Shown piece after piece: positions 6,741 through 13,836 of a DNA stretch of 25,486 nt. Below the pieces are notes generated by a model. That model was not told the DNA's origin. It did not search any database and was given only the letters and a program-made list of their open reading frames with translations. Source of the stretch: Desulfobacteraceae bacterium (lineage in GTDB: Bacteria > Desulfobacterota > DSM-4660 > Desulfatiglandales > Desulfatiglandaceae); contig JAUWPC010000008.1 of assembly GCA_030611815.1 (NCBI GenBank), positions 1 to 25,486 of the forward strand, written 5' to 3'. The position numbers and the translations under genes were made by a program. Numbering within the stretch: the stretch's first letter is position 1; each line of letters begins with the position of its first letter.

Positions 6741-8483
6741 CTAACAACTAATCTGTGCCCTTAATTTTAATAACAGATCGTTCAAGGCCTCGGGATCGCC
6801 CTTGATTTCCTTAACTGAGTCTGAGAGCCTTTTTTGACGTGCTTTTTCCCTGATTTCTTCGACCGCCTGTTTCACCTCCTGATTCGAATAAATGGAGTCG
6901 GCCACCATTACCTCTCTAAGTCGTATACGAACATCGTCATTATCGAGGTTTTCCTCAATATTTTCGGGTGAAAACTGGCCTTCCCTCCGATATTTCTCGA
7001 AAATGACTTCAACAATTTTTGAGGCAGTGTCGTCTGAAAGCAGGGTCTTGCAATCAGAGTTTATCAGTCCGGTTACTGCCTTGGGATGATGCACAAGCAG
7101 GTTGAGTAACTGGATGTCTCCTATTTTCTTCTCTACCTTTGGGTCTGTCAATCGGCCTTTCAGGCCTCTTTCAAGGACGTCTCCTGAGAGGTCTTGTTTG
7201 AAGGACTTTAATTCAGACAAGATCACTTCTTCTTTGATCCCAATCTGTTCCGAGAGACGTCCCGCATATAACGAACGTTGTGCAGCGTTTCGGAGTTGCG
7301 ACAGGACTGGCAGGATTTCCTTCAATACATGAACCTTTCCCTCTATGTCTGAATCATCTTGCGTCAATTTCTGATCAAGAAAAAAGTCAAACATTGAAGA
7401 GGCGCTATCCAAAAGCTTTAAGAACTCGGGCAGGCCCTTTGTGTTTACAAAACTGTCTGGATCATGACCATTCGGTAAGACAACCGCCTTGGCAGGAAGC
7501 CCTTCATTCAAAAAGAGGGGCAGACTTCTTAAGGCCGCATTTCTTCCTGCTTCGTCAGAGTCGAAGACTACCACAGCCTCCTTGGCGTATCCTTTTATCT
7601 TTCGGATATGCTGTGCGGTTAGGGCAGTCCCAAGGGTGGCCACCACCTCATCCAGCCCGTGTCTTCTCAAGGCCAGAAGGTCCATGTATCCCTCAACAAT
7701 AACCGCTATTCCTTTTTGCCTGATCGCCTTAAAAGAGGCATGCAATCCATAGGGAAATTCTCCCTTATGGAAAACCGGGGTTTCGGGCGTATTCAGATAT
7801 TTGGGCAGGGAGTCGTCAAGGACCCTCCCTCCAAATCCAACCACCTGTCCTCTTAGATTTAGAATGGGGAACATAACCCGGCCCCTGAAACGATCGTAAT
7901 ATCCCCCGCCCTTTTTAGGAATGATCAGGCCTGCCTGGACAGCCCTTTCCAAGTCTATCTTATGCTCCCTTAGATAATCAGTAATCCCGTGCCATTTATC
8001 AGGGGCATACCCCAGGCGGAATTCCGAGATAATCTCCTTTGAAAGTGCCCTTTTCTTCAGATAATCTGCTGCAGGGTTTCCTCTTGCAGCTTTACTCAAT
8101 GCCTGTTGGAAATATAGTGCAGCGGTCCCATTTATCTTGAGGAGGGTTTCTCTGAGATCGCTCCTCTTTTTCTCTTCAGTTGCGGAAAATTTTTCAGTAA
8201 TTTGTACATTATACCTTTCTGCCAAATCCTTCAGGGCCTCTGGAAAGGTGAGTCCGTGGTACTCCATCCAGAAGGCGAAGATATCCCCCCCCTTTTTGCA
8301 TCCGAAGCAGTGGAACATCTGTCTGTCCGAACTGACCGTGAACGATGGGTCCTTTTCAGCGTGAAAAGGGCAGAGGCCAATAGAGTTCTTTCCGGCCTTT
8401 TTAAGCTGAACAAACTGACCGATGACCTGTACAATGTCGGCCGTCCGTTTTATTTCTTCTTTGGCAGACTGGTGGTTTGGCAT
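6741..8483 (-). CDS. dnaG: DNA primase
   Basis: 580-residue primase that makes RNA primers at the replication fork. The N-terminal CHC2 zinc finger is complete (Cys38, His41, Cys59, Cys62 in CPFHAEKDPSF...HCFGCKKGGD). The catalytic core has the YDRFRGRVMFPI motif near 196-207. The TOPRIM domain has Glu264 in VIVEGYMDLL and the acidic pair Asp308/Asp310 in VVVFDSDEAGR. The C-terminal helicase-binding region is present and the length is normal. No strong ribosome site precedes the ATG at 8483. It lies between yqeY and rpoD as in many bacteria, but here B- and C-type MITE-like elements sit on its two sides. Confidence 0.98.
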   Translation of the reverse strand: MPNHQSAKEEIKRTADIVQVIGQFVQLKKAGKNSIGLCPFHAEKDPSFTVSSDRQMFHCFGCKKGGDIFAFWMEYHGLTFPEALKDLAERYNVQITEKFSATEEKKRSDLRETLLKINGTAALYFQQALSKAARGNPAADYLKKRALSKEIISEFRLGYAPDKWHGITDYLREHKIDLERAVQAGLIIPKKGGGYYDRFRGRVMFPILNLRGQVVGFGGRVLDDSLPKYLNTPETPVFHKGEFPYGLHASFKAIRQKGIAVIVEGYMDLLALRRHGLDEVVATLGTALTAQHIRKIKGYAKEAVVVFDSDEAGRNAALRSLPLFLNEGLPAKAVVLPNGHDPDSFVNTKGLPEFLKLLDSASSMFDFFLDQKLTQDDSDIEGKVHVLKEILPVLSQLRNAAQRSLYAGRLSEQIGIKEEVILSELKSFKQDLSGDVLERGLKGRLTDPKVEKKIGDIQLLNLLVHHPKAVTGLINSDCKTLLSDDTASKIVEVIFEKYRREGQFSPENIEENLDNDDVRIRLREVMVADSIYSNQEVKQAVEEIREKARQKRLSDSVKEIKGDPEALNDLLLKLRAQISC

Positions 8484-8561
8484 TTTTAATTCAAATTAGA
8501 AACCTTGATCTAAAAAAGGGCCTCGTTTCTGAAATCAGACGCAGCTCGTTGTGGATGTCTC

Positions 8562-8703
8562 GAGACCTTTGCAAAACGCCCCCTTTTGCCCAATCTCAGC
8601 GTCAGGCTCAGATTTTAATCCTCGAAATATTCGATATATTCCTGTGGTTAAAATCCTCGCCTTCCTTGATTTTGACCAAAATTGAGCATTTTTCAAAGGT
8701 CTC
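8562..8703. mobile_element. MITE-like element, B-type ends (copy B2)
   Basis: 142-bp element with ends GAGACCTTTGCAAAACG and GGTCTC-terminated CATTTTTCAAAGGTCTC. It is flanked by GTCTC on both sides (8557-8561 and 8704-8708), a possible 5-bp duplication, although these bases also resemble the element ends. The core 8591-8674 is nearly the same as in B1 and, inverted, as in C1. It is non-coding and lies between yqeY and dnaG. Confidence 0.78.
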
Positions 8704-8708
8704 GTCTC

Positions 8709-8933
8709 TTGAATCATTTGATGGTTTGAGGGATAGGCCATGTGATTGACCCGGCGAACAGGAGGCATAGCGCGACAGGATTTCCATCAGGTGATAATGT
8801 CCTAAAACCTGATATGTATGCTGGGTCATCGAGGCTCTATCAATAGGTGCGCAATCTCTGGGTCATTGTATAGTTCCACGGCGTTAAACTATCAGAAATT
8901 TTTGGCAGAAATTTTTGGTCCCTTTTCGGCAGA
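8709..8933. other. Unassigned intergenic sequence between element B2 and yqeY
   Basis: About 225 bp without a convincing gene. It contains a tandem direct repeat CAGAAATTTTTGG (about 8891-8917). A minus-strand frame beginning MTQHTYQVLGHYHLMEILSRY runs into element B2, so it could be the end of a decayed gene, but I recognise no family. The region may also hold the terminator of yqeY and the promoter of dnaG; neither is clear. Confidence 0.4.
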
Positions 8934-9380
8934 CTACGAAGTTAGAAGCTTTTTTGCTATCTCATTTACTTCTTTCCCCTGTACCTGTCCTGCCATCCTG
9001 GCCATAGCCGCCTTCATGACATTTCCCATATCTTTGGGGCTCTCAGCAGACAGCTCAGAAATGATTTGCCGGACAGTCTCTTCGATTTTCTCCGGGGTCA
9101 ACTGCTGTGGCAGGTATTCGTAGAAGATCTCGATCTCTTTTTCTTCCTTTAGGGACAGATCCTCACGATTCCCGTTTCTGAATTCCTTCGCAGCCTCTTT
9201 GCCTTTTCTGATCAGGGATGAAACAACGGCCTGGATTTCCTCATCCGTTAATTCACGCTTTTTTTCCACCTGCAAATTTTTTGAAGAGCTCTTGACCATC
9301 CTTAAACAAGAAAGGCGGATGCCATCCTTTGCCTTCATGGCCTGTTTGAGATCTTCAGCTATTCTTTGATTTAGGGACAT
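8934..9380 (-). CDS. yqeY: GatB/YqeY domain protein
   Basis: 148-residue protein homologous to the C-terminal tRNA-binding domain of the GatB amidotransferase subunit. The stand-alone form has no proven reaction. Typical segments are LNQRIAEDLKQAMKAKDGIRLSCLRMVKS at the N-terminus, the central RKGKEAAKEFRNGNREDL, EIEIFYEYLPQQLT, and the C-terminal MGNVMKAAMARMAGQVQGKEVNEIAKKLL. It lies upstream of dnaG and rpoD as in the macromolecular-synthesis cluster of many bacteria, but the usual rpsU partner is absent and hisA comes instead. The call is firm. Confidence 0.93.
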   Translation of the reverse strand: MSLNQRIAEDLKQAMKAKDGIRLSCLRMVKSSSKNLQVEKKRELTDEEIQAVVSSLIRKGKEAAKEFRNGNREDLSLKEEKEIEIFYEYLPQQLTPEKIEETVRQIISELSAESPKDMGNVMKAAMARMAGQVQGKEVNEIAKKLLTS

Positions 9381-9472
9381 GTTCTTTTGTTAAAAGTTCA
9401 GGGTTCAGTGAGTATATAGAAATATCAAACCCTTTATTTTACGACAGATATATAATATGTCAACTCCTAACA

Positions 9473-10198
9473 TCATTTTTTGCATGCCTTTATAGCTTCA
9501 GCTAAGTCAAGGCTTCCATCGTATAGGGCCCTGCCCGTAATCATTCCCGTAACTCCGACCTCTGCCAGGGGCAAAATATCTAAGACATCCGAAATTTCAG
9601 AAATCCCACCCGACGCTATTACTGGGATCTCAATTGATTTTGCCAAGCTCTTCGTGGCCTCCACATTGCATCCTGTTCTCATGCCATCCCGGTTGATATC
9701 AGTATAAATGATTGCTGCTAACCCGGCCTTTTCAAACTGTTTTGCAAGTTCCAAAGGAGTCTGTTTGACATCCTCTGTCCACCCCTCCACTGCAACACGA
9801 TTGTTCTTGGCATCTATACCTAAAATAATTTGTCCGGGAAAGGCACGGCAGGCATTGCGAACAAATTCCGGGTTCTTATGGGCTACGGTCCCCAGAATCA
9901 GGTACTGGAGCCCGAGTGAAAAATAGGCTTCCAAGACAGACATCTCCCTCACCCCGCCCCCAAGCTCTATCGGGATAGGGACAGAATTCACAATTCGCTT
10001 GATAACCTCTTTGTTGACCGGTTTGCCCTGTACAGCGCCATCCAGATCGACGAGATGAAGCCTCTGGGCGCCGCATTCATGCCATCTTACCGCCATCTCC
10101 TCGGGGACATCAGAAAAAACGGTCTCATCTGACATCCTCCCCTGTTTGAGCCTGACACAACGGCCCTCTTTGATGTCAATAGCCGGGATAATAAGCAA
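9473..10198 (-). CDS. hisA: HisA, ProFAR isomerase of histidine synthesis
   Basis: 241-residue (beta-alpha)8 barrel that converts ProFAR to PRFAR, the fourth step of histidine synthesis. Asp8 in IIPAIDIKEG and Asp129 in ILGIDAKNNRV are the expected acid/base pair. Phosphate-binding glycine loops are visible in IELGGGVRE and VIASGGISE, with GMITGRALYDG near the C-terminus. The start appears to be TTG at 10198, giving LLIIPAID-like register, with AAGGA about 9 nt upstream. It begins 4 bp after the lipoprotein stop, so the two are cotranscribed from hisB. HisA and the related TrpF/PriA are separable here by typical HisA motifs. Confidence 0.96.
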   Translation of the reverse strand: MLIIPAIDIKEGRCVRLKQGRMSDETVFSDVPEEMAVRWHECGAQRLHLVDLDGAVQGKPVNKEVIKRIVNSVPIPIELGGGVREMSVLEAYFSLGLQYLILGTVAHKNPEFVRNACRAFPGQIILGIDAKNNRVAVEGWTEDVKQTPLELAKQFEKAGLAAIIYTDINRDGMRTGCNVEATKSLAKSIEIPVIASGGISEISDVLDILPLAEVGVTGMITGRALYDGSLDLAEAIKACKK

Positions 10199-10202
10199 AT
10201 GT

Positions 10203-10931
10203 CTAATCCTTTACTGCCTTTTTCTTAAGCGGAGAACCAGGCATATCCTCTAATAATTTATCTAATCCGAATTTGGCTAATTTCTTGGCGGTCAGCCATA
10301 GACCTTTGCTATTAATGTAGGTCTTATAGTCAAAGAGATCCTCGAATAAAGATCTCTGGGTCTTGTCATAGTTGCCCCTCCATAGAATAGCGCCATCTGA
10401 CGGCCTCACAAGAGAGAGATCAAAGGCTACTGAAGCCGGACTCTCGACCCCGAAATCGGCACCGACCCGCTCTCGCCAACGGTATACCTGGCCTATCAGG
10501 ACAGCATCCGCGCCAAAAGTCTTTCCAACTTCCTGGAGCATTTTTAGAGGACTTACTCCCACTTTTGTGTCTGAGCCTACGACGCTTTCAATGATCCCTT
10601 TAGCCTGGCCAGGCGGTATCAGATTCCATCTCTTGTCGGTGACTAACATGTCAAATAGCTGACCTGTCAACCACTTAACCACATCTCGGGGAACGGGTTG
10701 AGACATAAAAGCAGTCCCTGTTATCGGATTTCGAACCAGATCGGGTTTTTCTCCTTTCGAGATCGCGGCCCGGAATCCAACAACGACAACCTTTTTTATT
10801 ATTGGCTGGGGAGGTGCTTGAGACTGAACAGGGGCCCTGCCACCTTGACAGCCCCCGTTTGTTAATAGGAAGAAAATGGCGAAAAGCCATAAGTAATATC
10901 GTCGGGATTTCCCTCGATCTTTTTCAGGCAT
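10203..10931 (-). CDS. Putative lipoprotein between hisB and hisA
   Basis: 242-residue exported protein of unknown function. The N-terminus has a basic patch (KDRGKSRR), a hydrophobic span (YLWLFAIFFLLT) and a lipobox-like NGGC at Cys28, so it is probably a lipid-anchored envelope protein, although the lipobox is imperfect. The mature part (IIKKVVVVGFRAA, GQLFDMLVTDKRWNLIPP, EVGKTFGADAVLIGQVYRWRERVG, VRPSDGAILWRGNYD) resembles the alpha/beta fold of lipoproteins of the CsgG/GNA1162/TolB-N type, which assemble outer-membrane complexes. This is inference from pattern. It starts 14 bp after hisB and touches hisA, so it lies inside the histidine operon where hisH might be expected. Confidence 0.8.
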   Translation of the reverse strand: MPEKDRGKSRRYYLWLFAIFFLLTNGGCQGGRAPVQSQAPPQPIIKKVVVVGFRAAISKGEKPDLVRNPITGTAFMSQPVPRDVVKWLTGQLFDMLVTDKRWNLIPPGQAKGIIESVVGSDTKVGVSPLKMLQEVGKTFGADAVLIGQVYRWRERVGADFGVESPASVAFDLSLVRPSDGAILWRGNYDKTQRSLFEDLFDYKTYINSKGLWLTAKKLAKFGLDKLLEDMPGSPLKKKAVKD

Positions 10932-10945
10932 GGGTGCCTCGTCCG

Positions 10946-11536
10946 TTATAGAACCCCTTTTGTAGAGGGTAAATTCCCGCTCAAGCGGGCTTCAATACCG
11001 GTAGCCTGGTCTAAGGCCCTCCCAAATGCCTTGAAGATGGCCTCAGCAACATGGTGAGGTTCGTCCCCTGAGAGCAGGTCGATGTGTAACGTTATGCCTG
11101 CATTGGTTGCCAGGGCACGAAAGAACTCTTTGACCAAGCCTATGTCAAATGTCCCTGTAGTACTTTTTTTGAGTATTACCCGGTAGACGAGGATTGGCCG
11201 ATTTGAAATATCGATGACTATTCTTGCTAAGGCCTCATCCATCGGGACAGTCGATTCGCCGTACCGCCTGATTCCGCCTTTGTCACCTAACGATTTTTTC
11301 AAGGCCATTCCGAAACAGATCCCCAAGTCTTCAATAGTGTGGTGGTCGTCAATCTCTCTATCTCCCCGGGCTTTCAGATCTATTTCCATAAACCCATGAG
11401 CCGCCATCAGGTCTAACATGTGGTCCATAAAGGGGATGCCGGTATCCACTCTGGAAGGCCCGATCCCGTCAAGATTGAGGAGCAGGGAGATATCTGTCTC
11501 CTTGGTTTTTCTCTCTATTTTTGCCTTTCGTTTCAT
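10946..11536 (-). CDS. hisB: HisB, imidazoleglycerol-phosphate dehydratase
   Basis: 196-residue stand-alone dehydratase of the sixth histidine step, a Mn-dependent enzyme that forms 24-mers. Both metal-site repeats are present: FMDHMLDLMAAHG with DDHHTIEDLG, and GDEPHHVAEAIFKAFGRAL. The start MKRKAKIERKTKETDI and the C-terminal LPSTKGVL are standard. It has no phosphatase domain, in contrast to the enterobacterial fusion. AAGGAA lies 5 nt before the ATG. It is the first gene of the short hisB-lipoprotein-hisA unit, immediately downstream of tRNA-Ala on the same strand, so read-through from the tRNA promoter is possible. Confidence 0.97.
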   Translation of the reverse strand: MKRKAKIERKTKETDISLLLNLDGIGPSRVDTGIPFMDHMLDLMAAHGFMEIDLKARGDREIDDHHTIEDLGICFGMALKKSLGDKGGIRRYGESTVPMDEALARIVIDISNRPILVYRVILKKSTTGTFDIGLVKEFFRALATNAGITLHIDLLSGDEPHHVAEAIFKAFGRALDQATGIEARLSGNLPSTKGVL

Positions 11537-11570
11537 CCTTATTCCTTATGATTGCATAACGGAGAAAAAA

Positions 11571-11646
11571 TGGTGGAGATGAGGGGATTCGAACCCCTGA
11601 CCTGTACGTTGCGAACGTACCGCTCTCCCACCTGAGCTACACCCCC
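11571..11646 (-). tRNA. tRNA-Ala (anticodon CGC)
   Basis: 76-nt cloverleaf with encoded CCA. The anticodon stem GTACG/CGTAC encloses loop TTCGCAA, giving anticodon CGC. The acceptor stem GGGGGTG/CATCTCC contains the G3-U70 wobble pair that is the alanine identity element, confirming Ala independently of the anticodon. Confidence 0.96.
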
Positions 11647-11710
11647 ACAGCTTGCCGTCGGTGCCTCTCCATCAAATAAAATCCTTGACAGATCACACAC
11701 ATAACATTTT

Positions 11711-11738
11711 AGTATATACATTCATAATATTAAAGCAA
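11711..11738 (-). promoter_or_regulatory. Candidate sigma-70 promoter for tRNA-Ala
   Basis: On the minus strand TTGCTT (11738-11733), a 16-nt AT-rich spacer and TATACT (11716-11711) lie about 65 bp upstream of the tRNA. The fit is reasonable but it is a prediction only. Confidence 0.45.
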
Positions 11739-11769
11739 TCTTTTTTTTAGCGCATCGGGTCGAAATTGT

Positions 11770-11797
11770 TTGACATTAGATATGGTTATGGTAAGAA
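11770..11797 (+). promoter_or_regulatory. Candidate sigma-70 promoter for tRNA-Arg
   Basis: A perfect -35 TTGACA (11770-11775), 16-nt spacer and weak -10 TAAGAA (11792-11797) sit about 10 bp before the tRNA 5' end, as expected for a tRNA promoter. Confidence 0.5.
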
Positions 11798-11806
11798 TTA
11801 ATTATT

Positions 11807-11883
11807 GCCCCCGTAGCTCAGGTGGATAGAGCATCAGATTCCTAATCTGGGTGTCGTGCGTTCGAGTCGCGCCGGGGGCACCA
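11807..11883 (+). tRNA. tRNA-Arg (anticodon CCT)
   Basis: 77-nt cloverleaf with encoded CCA. Acceptor GCCCCCG/CGGGGGC is perfect. The anticodon stem TCAGA/TCTGG encloses TTCCTAA, giving anticodon CCT for AGG codons. A20 in the D loop (GGTGGATAGAGC) fits arginine identity. A small lipoprotein gene begins 29 bp downstream. Confidence 0.95.
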
Positions 11884-11911
11884 AACAAACTCAAGTGGAC
11901 GGAGATATGTT

Positions 11912-12145
11912 ATGAAAAAACTGAAGATTTTTATACTGTCACTCCTGATAATTTCCGGTGCGGGTTTTGCCGGGTGTTGCGGCAGTCCTGGAGAAGGAGG
12001 GAAGGGCGGGACAGCCGAAGTCCATGTTAAGAAGCATACCACTGGACAGGAGTTGATTGATCTTCAAAAGGCACACGAAAGCGGTGCGATTGATGACAAG
12101 GAATACGAGAAACAAAAGGAGGCGATTTTGGATAGAAAAAAATAG
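11912..12145 (+). CDS. Small SHOCT-like lipoprotein
   Basis: 77-residue probable lipoprotein. The signal peptide is MKKLKIFILSLLIISGAG with a FAGC lipobox at Cys22, followed by a second Cys and a Gly-rich stretch. The C-terminal 30 residues (GQELIDLQKAHESGAIDDKEYEKQKEAIL) match the SHOCT pattern, a short helical pair with a G.I...EYE..K core found at the ends of many unrelated proteins and thought to aid oligomerisation. GGAG lies about 9 nt before the ATG. It is close enough to tRNA-Arg to share its transcript. No specific function can be assigned. Confidence 0.82.
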   Translation: MKKLKIFILSLLIISGAGFAGCCGSPGEGGKGGTAEVHVKKHTTGQELIDLQKAHESGAIDDKEYEKQKEAILDRKK

Positions 12146-12225
12146 ATCCGGCTCAAGGCCGATCAATTCCGTTTAAAAATCGCTTCTTGCTCAACCATCC
12201 CTGAAGATAAGTCACCATGCGCCCC

Positions 12226-13245
12226 CTAAGTTCTCTCGATAACCGAAGGGATATCAAAACACCCCTTAATCGCCTCAATGGCTGGTTTCATATGGGAGGA
12301 TGGTACGACCCCTGTAATTGAAGCTATTGTGCAGCTTAGTCCTAAGAGATCAATATCCCCTTTTTCTAAGGAAATCAGGAGTTCGCTTACTATTCCGTAG
12401 CGGTCGCCAAAATGGGGGCCGTTCATGGCAAAGGTGGATACGGGCGCGAGACTCTGTGTATCCGCCTGGGGAGCTATTCCATTTATAATTCGTATGTAAG
12501 AGCTGTTTGCGGTTACGGGCAAACAAAAGGCCACTTTTTCTTTTCCTTCTTCCTCACAGGGACTTGTGGCTAAAAAGGTGAGATTTAGGCCGAGCCGGGC
12601 AAATTCCTTAAAGGAAGTCCCAAAGTCTCCTATACTCTGAGTATTCAGTTTTACCCGCAGAAACTCCTGATTATCCTGATACTCAAGTCCGTATACTTTT
12701 GGTCTTTGCTCCTGAAATGAGGCGACCACCTCTTTGTATAGCTGTTCCTTTCCCTTTTGGGCCAGTTTCCAGTCTGCCGGGGTCCGATAGGCGCTGAAAC
12801 TAAACGGCCCGAAGAGGGCTCGGCTTGCCTTGTTCAGGACGTTTTCATTAAGGACAATGGAAATGGCAGATGGCGAATTGGCCAGTGCATTCGCGTTTAC
12901 ACCCTCTCGCCCAAAGGCCTCAAATAGAGAACCGGTGATTTCGGGGTTTTTCTTGTGGGGAAAGATGGAGAGAATGGTGCTGTCAGGGTAATGGATCGAT
13001 TTTTTTTCAAATGCCTTTTCGATCAGGCCGAGTGCCTTGCCTGCATCTCTGGACTCAACCGCAATGTTCAATCCCCAGGCATGGTCGCCAAAGACGCAGG
13101 TGACGTAAGGGAGATTTATTTTTTCATCTGCAATGAAACTGAAAAATCTCGAAGGGAAACCCTTTGTCTCTTTAGGGGAAAACAGCGAGATTAGCGTCAC
13201 ATCTTTCAGGACCTTAAACCCACCGAGTTTTTCTGGGGCAGACAT
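12226..13245 (-). CDS. ACT-repeat protein, probable amino-acid-sensing regulator
   Basis: 339-residue cytosolic protein with no catalytic domain that I recognise. At least four ACT-like beta-alpha-beta units can be traced: about 15-80 (VTLISLFSPKETKG...), 93-150 (STILSIFPHKKNPEITGSLF... with the NANALANSPSAISIVL strand), 190-262 (FLRVKLNTQS... with LGLNLTFLATSP) and 275-335 (GIVSELLISLEKGDIDLLGL... SSHMKPAIEAI). Unit two looks most like the regulatory half of aspartokinases, but no kinase domain is attached. I infer a ligand-binding regulatory protein. It follows the receiver gene by about 130 bp, so it may be the tail of the metVF transcript or separate. Confidence 0.6.
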   Translation of the reverse strand: MSAPEKLGGFKVLKDVTLISLFSPKETKGFPSRFFSFIADEKINLPYVTCVFGDHAWGLNIAVESRDAGKALGLIEKAFEKKSIHYPDSTILSIFPHKKNPEITGSLFEAFGREGVNANALANSPSAISIVLNENVLNKASRALFGPFSFSAYRTPADWKLAQKGKEQLYKEVVASFQEQRPKVYGLEYQDNQEFLRVKLNTQSIGDFGTSFKEFARLGLNLTFLATSPCEEEGKEKVAFCLPVTANSSYIRIINGIAPQADTQSLAPVSTFAMNGPHFGDRYGIVSELLISLEKGDIDLLGLSCTIASITGVVPSSHMKPAIEAIKGCFDIPSVIERT

Positions 13246-13377
13246 AAAAAAACCTGAACACTAAGCCGTGAAATTGAATATTGGCGGGGCCAGTTTCCTT
13301 CCATCCCCATTAGGCAGAGGGCAACAAAACTGCGAAGACAGGATGTGAAGGGAAGACCGCCTATCTCCAACTGCCAC

Positions 13378-13764
13378 TTATAACAGGGCGGTCACTACCT
13401 CCCAAAGGCCCTCTGTATCAATCGGCTTGGCAATATAATCGTCTGCCTCTGTGGACATGCCATCAGCGTGTGTGTAAGTGGTCGTTGGAACCGCTTCGCC
13501 CACAGCAGTGAGAAGCACTATGGGAATATCCCGGGTCTTCTCGTCGGCCTTGAGTTCAGCGCAAAGGACATAACCGTCTTTCCGGGGCATCATTATATCA
13601 AGGATAACCAGGTCCGGACGTCTTTCTTTGATAGATTCCTCCCCTTCAATACCATCATAGGCATGTCCTACTTCACATCCCTTGCTTTCTAACATCATTG
13701 AAACGGTTTCTACCAGATCGGGATCGTCATCTACTACCAGAATATATTTCTTGTCCATACTCAA
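13378..13764 (-). CDS. Stand-alone response-regulator receiver protein
   Basis: 128-residue CheY-like receiver with no output domain. All catalytic positions are present: acidic triad Asp12-Asp14 in VVDDDPD, phospho-acceptor Asp56 in LVILDIMMP, Thr86 in IVLLTAVG and Lys113 in YIAKPID. GGAGG precedes the ATG. It lies about 70 bp downstream of metF on the same strand, so it probably belongs to the same transcription unit. No histidine kinase is in the window. Partner and target are unknown. It should work by protein-protein contact when phosphorylated. Confidence 0.92.
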   Translation of the reverse strand: MSMDKKYILVVDDDPDLVETVSMMLESKGCEVGHAYDGIEGEESIKERRPDLVILDIMMPRKDGYVLCAELKADEKTRDIPIVLLTAVGEAVPTTTYTHADGMSTEADDYIAKPIDTEGLWEVVTALL

Positions 13765-13799
13765 TCCTCCTTTTCCCTATATTATTCCAGGAAATCGTA

Positions 13800-13836
13800 A
13801 ATCAACAATCATCAATTGTCAATCAACAATCAACAA
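13800..13836. repeat. Direct repeats of ATCAACAATC
   Basis: Short low-complexity stretch between metF and the receiver gene, with ATCAACAATC repeated around an ATCAATTGTCA unit. A simple repeat with no assigned role. Confidence 0.5.

Noticed and set aside
8818..9123. Plus-strand frame opposite yqeY
   Set aside because: Shadow of the real yqeY gene on the other strand.
13246..13377. Possible structured leader or riboswitch before the ACT-repeat gene
   Set aside because: GC-rich and somewhat palindromic, but it matches no riboswitch consensus I can identify.
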